Position numbers and translations under genes: made by a program. 64,000 nucleotides of DNA from Erythrocercus mccallii (Eukaryota > Chordata > Aves > Passeriformes > Dicruridae): positions 124,001-188,000 of the forward strand of contig VZRG01000270.1 in assembly GCA_013397435.1 (NCBI GenBank), written 5' to 3'. Every line of letters begins with the position of its first letter. Position 1 is the stretch's first letter. Below are positions 56,871 through 64,000 of the stretch, piece after piece. The notes under the pieces are model-generated. The model had not been told where the DNA came from. It did no database searches and saw only the letters and a list, made by a program, of their open reading frames with translations.

Positions 56871-59800
56871 CATCAATTTTATGTTATAACAAATGCTAGG
56901 TGCCTCACCACTGGGGTGAGCATCTGTGGGCAGCTGGGCAGGGTGCTTGTCAGTCTTGCTGCTGCTTTAGGCACCCAGCTAAGAATTTAGGAGTCTTTAA
57001 GTTCAGACACCTTCTTCCTCATAAATCTTGGCTACTGTTTCTAAGGGCTTGGTCATCAAAGGTGCGATGCAGCAATGCTGGTATTGCTGAGAACCTACAA
57101 ACCCTAAATGCAAAAGAATTGAGGCCAGGCTTCACCTTTGGGACTTGATCAATATTCTGAAGCACTGAGACCTCTAAGCATGTGTGATGATTTGGGCTCA
57201 CACATGTACAAGTGAGGGCCCTAAATAGTATTTCTTCCTTAATTTTCCTGGTTTGGTTTAAGCCATCTTCTTTGAATAGTAAATATATTTTAGCATTCAT
57301 CTATATACCTTGACTGCCTTAATGTTGCCACAGATTTTTACACATTTGAAAGTGGTAGAATAGACCCAGAAAGCACAATCGCGATCAACTGCAATCAATC
57401 AGATAACTTATCTGTTCAGATCACTACTGCAGTTTAGAGCACATGCATGTAAATGGATTTGTAACTGGTAGAGCAGCAAAATATTGACATTGGTTGCAAT
57501 TCCCCAGGTTTCAGAAAACACAGTCCAGGGTAAGAAAAATAAAGTGCCAGAGAAAGTTGATGTTCATGGGAGGAACTGAAGAAAAAGTTGGGTCACAGGG
57601 AGAATGAAAGGCTAAATGGGAAAAAAAAAAATCCAGTTCTGGCTTCATTTCAAAGAATCTGGACATTGCATTTGTGCATTGCTAATGACAAGTTATCAGG
57701 CTGTCAGTGAGACTGATCTTTCTTGATTTTATCCATCTGCAAGCATCTAGAAGAGAGATGCCTAAAAAAAAGCAGGATGAATCTCCCTCTGGGAATGCTT
57801 ATCTCCATTAAATATAGAGGGAAGCCATATGATTAGCTTAAATTAGGCGTCTAATATCTATATAGCTAAAGTTAGGTAAAGTGATTCCTACCCTATCTGT
57901 CATTGACTGCTACAGTTTTCCTTGTAAGCCAAGTATCCTAGAAAGGCAGCTCCTCCACCACTGGTATATCCCAGAATGTATTTAAACTGGGCTTTATCAC
58001 AGAGAGAGGTGATTTTTTATTATTATTACTCAGAGACTTGTAACAGTCCATCTAAATGCTTTTTGTATGTGGATATCAATTATTGAGAATTTTTGTGATT
58101 GTTCTGAGGAAGACCTGCCTAGTAAATTACAGTTATTTAATATTTTGAATAATCAGAAATATTTGCTGACATACTGCTTTAGTCCAGAGGTTATGTGATC
58201 AGATATGATAGCTGCTGATAAACCATGTTTATCTAAAGCCTTGTCATGTAAAATCTCCAGGAGGCAAAGATGCTTAAATGTATCTCAAATTGAATGTTGC
58301 CCTTAATATCTCAATAATTGAGCTCTGTCTGTATTATTTTCAATTTAAAATGAGGTTTTTTTATATTTGTTTAAGCTTGAACTATCTGGCATCCACTGAG
58401 GGAGTTTGAAAAATGATTTTAAATTAAAATTGCTTTTCTCCACTAATAGTAATATACGATGAATAGTTTCCACTGTTTTGAATGTTACAAAAACTATTGC
58501 TTTAATGTGGGGGATGAAGGGGTTTATTTTTGTTTTGTTGTTGGTATTTTTTACATTTATTGGTTAGTAGTTGAAATAAAAAAAATGATAATTTGTCCTT
58601 AACTTTCTAAGTAATTCATATATAGAAATTCTGAGAATGATTTAAATTCCGTGACTTTTGGGATACTGCTAAAGGGTGATCGTGTCACTGCAGCCATAAT
58701 GCCAGGCAATACAGAGATACCCTGTATCAGAGATACCAGATTCAGCCAACATTCTGTTGCCCAGTAATGGCATGAAGCAGTCCACTGGCTCTGTGAAAGG
58801 AGTGAGGGGCAACTCAGCCAAAAAATGGTCATCTCAACTTTAAAAGTTTGTTTGTGACATGTTAAAGCTAAAACATCCTTAATTCATTGCCTCTCTGCGT
58901 GTGGTTTAAAACTGATGTGCTCATGATACGCATTTGGTCTTTGGTGGGTTTTGTTTGTTGGTTGGGCTGTTTCTCTTACTAGTTTTAAACAAGTGACATT
59001 TGAGGTTCTCGTGGAAGAGAACAGATCCCATAAAGAAAGACAACTGCTGTTCTAGAAAAGTACAATACAAATTCTTGCCAAGAGCCATTCTGGCAGCAGG
59101 TGCTGCAGGGGTATTCAGACAGTTGATGCTATGATTTGCTGAGCAACTATTACAACAGGTTTTCTCCATCTTCAGGACTTATTTGGATTGTATTTCTGAT
59201 CAGTTAACTGATAGATGGAAACAGGTGAATTTTTTTCCCCACTAACTTGAAATGGACTTGCATATGGTAGATTTGAGATTTGTGGGACTATTCAAAAGTC
59301 TTAGGCTAAAACAATTTTCTAGTAAAACAAGAAATCCTGGGCTGCAGCCTACATTTTTTCTCATATTGCTTTAAGGGTTTCAAACGTAGCCAACAATTAC
59401 TTTCAGAGATATTTATTGTTTGCATAGTGCAGCCCTCTATTTACTTGGAAATAGGCAGTTCTGCAATTAAAGTTCCTGCAAAAATGGATTGGGGAGGGAA
59501 TACAACAGTTTGGGGGGAAAAAAAGAAAAACCTCATCCAACAAATGGCTTGTAAAACCCAAAGTATAACAGGGCTCCCCATTTTTGTAACACATTCCATA
59601 TAGGGATTTGAAAAATATAAAGGATTAAACCATAGGCATGAGATCTGCAGTATCCTGATGAAAAAGCAGTGGTAGAATGCAAGCTACTTTTGTGAGAGTT
59701 TTTCCTCTGGACTTGGGTTTTTGAGACTTTTAAGTTACAATTGACACATGCATTTAGAGCCAAATCTGTTGGGACAGGCTAAGGGATAAAATTAGTGTGT

Positions 59801-60937
59801 CTGTAATATCCATGAAATTCTGAGAGCACTTTCAGGGTGGGTAAGGGTTAGCCAGTTTGAAAGTGAAAGGAGTGATGTGTACACCCTGTAGGTTACATGC
59901 AACAAGATTATGAAAGGTTAGAAATTATGGATGAAACCCCTTGTTTTGGTATGTGGTGAGAAGTCAGAAGAAAAGAGGGAGTGGAAAGAGAGCCATGAAG
60001 TCATTCACAGTATCTGAATCTAAGTTGTAGGACTCCACAAGACATTGCTGGCAGAGAAGTTAAGGAGTGTGAATATTTTTTAAGAGACACTGTTAATATA
60101 ATATACCTAACAATGTAATGTGGAGTGGTTTCAGTACTCTGAGTTTTCCTTAGGCCAGATTGGAATTTGTCAAAGAGACTAAATTGAGACAGATGGGAAA
60201 GCAACTGGTAATACACAACTCATTCAAGCAGACTTGAAATCGAGACATGAAAGGAGACTTTTACAATAAAAGCCTGAAAATAAGGCATGAACTATGATGA
60301 TATTTAGTCTCAGATGATTTTAGAGTAGTTCTCTTTGAGTCTTGTATAATGATAGAGGATTTTGGCACTTATACCATACAAATTGGGTGAAATGAATGTC
60401 TAATTAGAGTGACCAAAAAAGAACCACAAGTTAAAAAATAACTGATGTCTTGATAGACTATGAAAAAAAGATGTGATACAGCCAGGCGAAACTTGTGTAG
60501 CCAGCCAAATGAATCTTGGACAAAACAAGACATAATGCCTAGTGCCAGAAGAGCTAAATCAGGAGTAGAAAATCTATTCATCCATGGACCAAGGCTTCTG
60601 CATTTAATTGAACCAAATAACCAATTGTAAAACTCTGCTGCTAATAGCAATTAATAATTAAAAACTACAACTTAGAGGTCATCTGATGAATCATAACATG
60701 GCTAACACTGGAAAACACACATAGTGCTTTGAGCCATAGCTATGCCCAAAGACTTACATGTGCTACTGATATTAAGACTTCCATGACTCTGAGTATGTCA
60801 AGCCATCTATAAAGTGGAGATATTATAGCCTCAAGTCCATAACTAAAGCCTTCTTCTTTTGTGCCAAAACAAAACAGAAGGAATTATGGGAGTTTGTAGG
60901 ATCGATCAAGTACAATAGAAATTACCTTGTGATTATA

Positions 60938-61096
60938 TTGCCCAGAGATGTGGAGTCTCCCTCACTGGAGATACTCAAGAACCATATGGACACAATCCTG
61001 TTCCGTGTGCTCTAGGATGACCCTGCTTGAGCAGTGAGGTTGGACAAGATGACCCAGTGTGGTCCCTTCTAACCTGAACCATTCTGTGATTCTGTC
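60938..61096 (+). mobile_element. CR1 LINE 3'-end fragment
   Basis: TTGCCCAGAGATGTGGAGTC, ACTGGAGATACTCAAGAACC, GTGAGGTTGGACAAGATGAC, GGTCCCTTCTAACCTGAACC and ATTCTGTGATTCTGT follow the CR1 3' end in order. About 160 bp, severely 5'-truncated, + strand. It is a different, GACC-type subfamily end from the large copy in intron 7. Confidence 0.9.
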
Positions 61097-61239
61097 ATTG
61101 GAATTATGAAGAAAACCATGAATTTACATTGAGGGACAAACTTCTTCATCCAAAGATACTATCTCATTGAGAAGAAAAATCATCCATTATTTTTACTTGA
61201 ACATTCAAACCTGGTTTGCAAGAGGCTAGACTGAAAAAC

Positions 61240-61240
<1 letters not shown>

Positions 61241-61318
<78 letters not shown>

Positions 61319-61324
61319 GATAGA
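61241..61324. repeat. (GATA)n microsatellite with two GATGATA interruptions
   Basis: Twenty or so GATA units, broken at about 61277-61281 and 61317-61321 by GATG. The regular spacing of the interruptions, about 40 bp apart, suggests that a 40-bp block was itself duplicated. Confidence 0.95.
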
Positions 61325-64000
61325 ATGTATCCACATTTATTCCTCTCATTTCATTAGAAATGAATGTAGAAACATTACTCAGGCTATTTCTTGACTGTAG
61401 TTCAACCTGTGTTACTATGCCAACTTTCACTGGCTTCCTTGAAGGGCCGCATGTCCGTTTTTAACATGTCTGCTGTAAAATGTTTTAATTTTCTTTTCTC
61501 AGGGACAAACAGCCTATGCCAAGAGTGTGTAGCTTAACAGCAAAGTGCAGGAATCTCAGATTTGTTCTCTCCAGCATGTTCTTTTCAGTCATAGTAATAA
61601 ATTAAATGTGTTATTCCCCTGATGTTTCACATAGTACATTGCATGAAAAATCTGATTTGCCTGGAAAGAACTTAGTAAAATCATCCAGATACCTCCTGAA
61701 GGCCACTCAGAAATGGCATTTTTTAAAGTGATTGGATGATTAGGAGTTTGTTCAGAGAGTGAAAGAGTTGCAGAGCTCTTGCCCTCAGGCCATTTCATTC
61801 CAGGTCTCTCCTGGTTTGTTTACTGGAGTAGCCCGTAAGTCATCCTTTGTATTAATCCATACAAAATAGCAGTGCTGAAGAAAAAGAGTTAGATTCAAAT
61901 CCAGGCCAATATGCCTACCTGAAGAAACTGGGCCAGCGAGGCACTGAGAGGTATTCCTAATGAGGATTCTTCTTTAATATTACTGGGCTTTAACCACTCA
62001 GTGCTGTGGAGAAATAATTCATTGCTGTTGCAGAGGGAAAGGCTGCTTTTTACTACATAGCTTCCCTACACTTTAGTTCATCCACTGCCAATAGCAGGAA
62101 TGGGGGCAGGGAAGGGAAAAAAAACAGCTTTCAGGCATTTCTTTGTAGTGCTCTTTTCAAGAGAAATAATTGTCTCAATGCCAATATTACCTAAATTTCT
62201 GCAAGAGGAGAATCCTCTTTTATGCCTTCTACTTGCTGGCAAAAGCATGCCAATTAGACTGTGTGCTCTTTGTTGCAAGTCTCAACCACAAGCTGCCTCC
62301 TATCCCATGAAACTGCTTTCCTGATGGCAGGGTGACTCCCAGACAGTACATTCCTTGCAGTAGTTACTTGAGTATCCCAACACCAAATTCCCTCTGCAGT
62401 TGTCCATGAGCTGCCTATGAGGGATATTTTCCCAGCCATGAGGTAGGAAGCTATTTGCAGAACTGTTCTCTACTTCAATTTCTCCCCAGCTGGCAGCAGT
62501 CATTAATACTTACCTAGCAGCACCCATGCTTCCCTGCAGGGTAAGTAGAAGATGATTGTGAGGAAGGAATATTTACTATCCCAGCCACAACAAAAGCAAT
62601 GTCTATTTACAACCAACAAACTACGAGTCAGGGACACCGGTCCTAAGTGCAGAAGTCATTAGTGTTAGTAAAAACAAATCAAAACAAATAAGAAAAAGTG
62701 TGTTTACAATGGGGGGAGTTGTTGAATACAGAAGAGCAGAATCTCAGGCTTACATGGACTGTGCAGTTAACACCGGTGTTACAAGCTAATGGAATGTATT
62801 TAAAATAATGTCAAAGTCTTTCTGTTGGCAGTGCATCCTAAGGTGGAGTTGAATGGCAGGAAAAAAACCCAAAACAACACACCTGGTGAAGGGATTTTGT
62901 GAGGGAAGCAGAAGGAAAGAGTTACCTTTGTGATGTTACACTCCTCATAATGAGTGAAAGGAATGTCTCTTTGCATTCATTAGTATTGTTATAAACATTT
63001 CTTATGGATTTTATGACATTAATATAGCGGATTGTTGAAAATCATATGAAAACTAAGGTTTGACCTGTGTCTTCTGCTTCTGAATTATTTGCTGAAAAAG
63101 CAAGAAGATATACCTTAGAAATATTACCTGTTTTCAGTATAGGAAAATATCTTAATAACTATTGAAAAGGGAGGAAAAATCTGTATAAAATAAGCCTTTA
63201 AAGTAGCTAATTTTTACCATTAGTAGTACCATTTTTATACTTGTATATTTGTAATAGGATTGTGCAAAGCTGAATTTTTCTTTTTTTAACATCAGATGCT
63301 GTCAAGTTATGATATTTAAGGTTGAATTTTCAGGTGTAAGTTAAGAGACCTTCAGTTTGGCTACCACAGAAACAGGAGACAGATACCTTAGCAAAGACTT
63401 ATGTATATGCAAATGCGTCATTGAACCATTGCAGCATACTTTTGCAAAACAGTATCTTATATTTGACAGTGCTTAGACCGTAAGTTCTATTGTGTTGTTG
63501 CTATTGTTTTTAATTTAAAGCCTTTTGGTGATGGAAGTTCTTGTTAGCTAAGGTCAGTGAGCATAAATAAGCATAAATGTGATGTAAATTGATAGAAGTC
63601 GTTTGCTGCAAGTAGGGAGATATCTCACAGATATGACATCCAGCTGTTACTGGGCTCACTCTCTCTCCTTTTTTAGCATAAATTCCAGAACAAGACAACA
63701 GACTGACTCCGCTCATGCTTATTGAGAGCTGAGCCATGGCTATCCATGGTTCAGGATGCTGATGGATGGACATATAATACCTGTCTGGCATCCTTATCCA
63801 TGGATAAGACTCACCTTATTTTTCTGATTTGATGAATGGCCTACTTTTCTGGAATCTGTGGCAATGTTACATATCTCTTGGGTGAGAAAGGCATAGAGAG
63901 ACTAAGATTGACTCTACAGTACTGGGCTGTTGGAAGGTATTACAAAAAGGCCAACATGATATTTTTAACCTCTGTATGGGAAAGGATAGACTCACATATT

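Larger units (their letters stand above)
54519..56885 (+). other. EPHA7: Probable EPHA7 3' untranslated region
   Basis: Follows the stop codon with no further coding signal. The end is not fixed by the sequence. Candidate poly(A) signals are AATAAA at 54740, 54760, 55255, 56850 and 56865, and ATTAAA at 56725. Human EPHA7 mRNA has a 3'UTR of several kb, which favours the distal cluster near 56.85 kb. The interval contains a Pumilio-type motif and AU-rich stretches (listed separately). Confidence 0.55.
56886..64000. other. 3' flanking intergenic sequence
   Basis: No coding exon, RNA gene or intact element recognised. It contains a CR1 3' end (60938-61096), a GATA microsatellite (61241-61324) and short A-rich or T-rich runs. 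Open frames are below 95 codons and have no motifs. Confidence 0.75.

Noticed and set aside
61164..61430. Minus-strand frame with repeated LSIYLSIY
   Set aside because: Pure translation of the GATA microsatellite.
63793..63808. 16-bp perfect palindrome CTTATCCATGGATAAG
   Set aside because: A 16-bp palindrome is expected about once by chance in a window of this size.
1..64000. CRISPR arrays, operons, tRNA or rRNA genes, prophage
   Set aside because: No spaced direct repeats, ribosome binding sites, cloverleaf or rRNA sequence were seen; the window is vertebrate nuclear DNA with spliced exons.

Overview
The window is vertebrate nuclear DNA, AT-rich and intron-dominated. It is almost certainly from a bird. 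The interspersed repeats are CR1 LINE copies ending in the CR1 3' octamer array, with no Alu, B1 or L1 elements. The one gene present splices in the form I recall for chicken, lacking the five-residue insert of the long human isoform. The species cannot be fixed from the sequence.

The only gene I can support is the 3' two-thirds of EPHA7, an ephrin-A receptor tyrosine kinase, on the + strand. Twelve coding exons (numbered 6 to 17 by analogy with the 17-exon EPH layout) run from 24197 to 54518. Spliced together they give an uninterrupted frame of about 552 residues: second fibronectin III domain, transmembrane helix, juxtamembrane segment, complete tyrosine kinase domain, SAM domain and a C-terminal PDZ ligand ending GIQV. 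All splice sites are GT-AG and all phases fit. The 5' exons (signal peptide, ephrin-binding domain, cysteine-rich region, first FN3) lie upstream of the window.

Layout: 1-24196 is the tail of a very large intron with simple repeats, a CR1 scrap and no exon. 24197-28051 carries the FN3-2 exons. 28052-35045 is an intron holding a 25-bp perfect hairpin and a 2-kb sense CR1 copy. 35046-39923 carries the transmembrane and juxtamembrane exons, with a striking 55-bp near-perfect palindrome in the intron between exons 9 and 10. 44054-51978 carries the kinase exons, with an old antisense LINE fossil and a tRNA-SINE relic in intron 14 and a long (TTTTA)n array just before exon 15. 53086-54518 carries the SAM exons. 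54519 to roughly 56.9 kb is probable 3'UTR with Pumilio and AU-rich motifs. The remainder to 64000 is gene-poor flanking sequence with one CR1 3' end and a GATA microsatellite.

I found no new multi-gene system. The most unusual items are the two hairpins, the direct duplication inside intron 6, and the read-through tail after the transmembrane exon, which could encode a kinase-less receptor.
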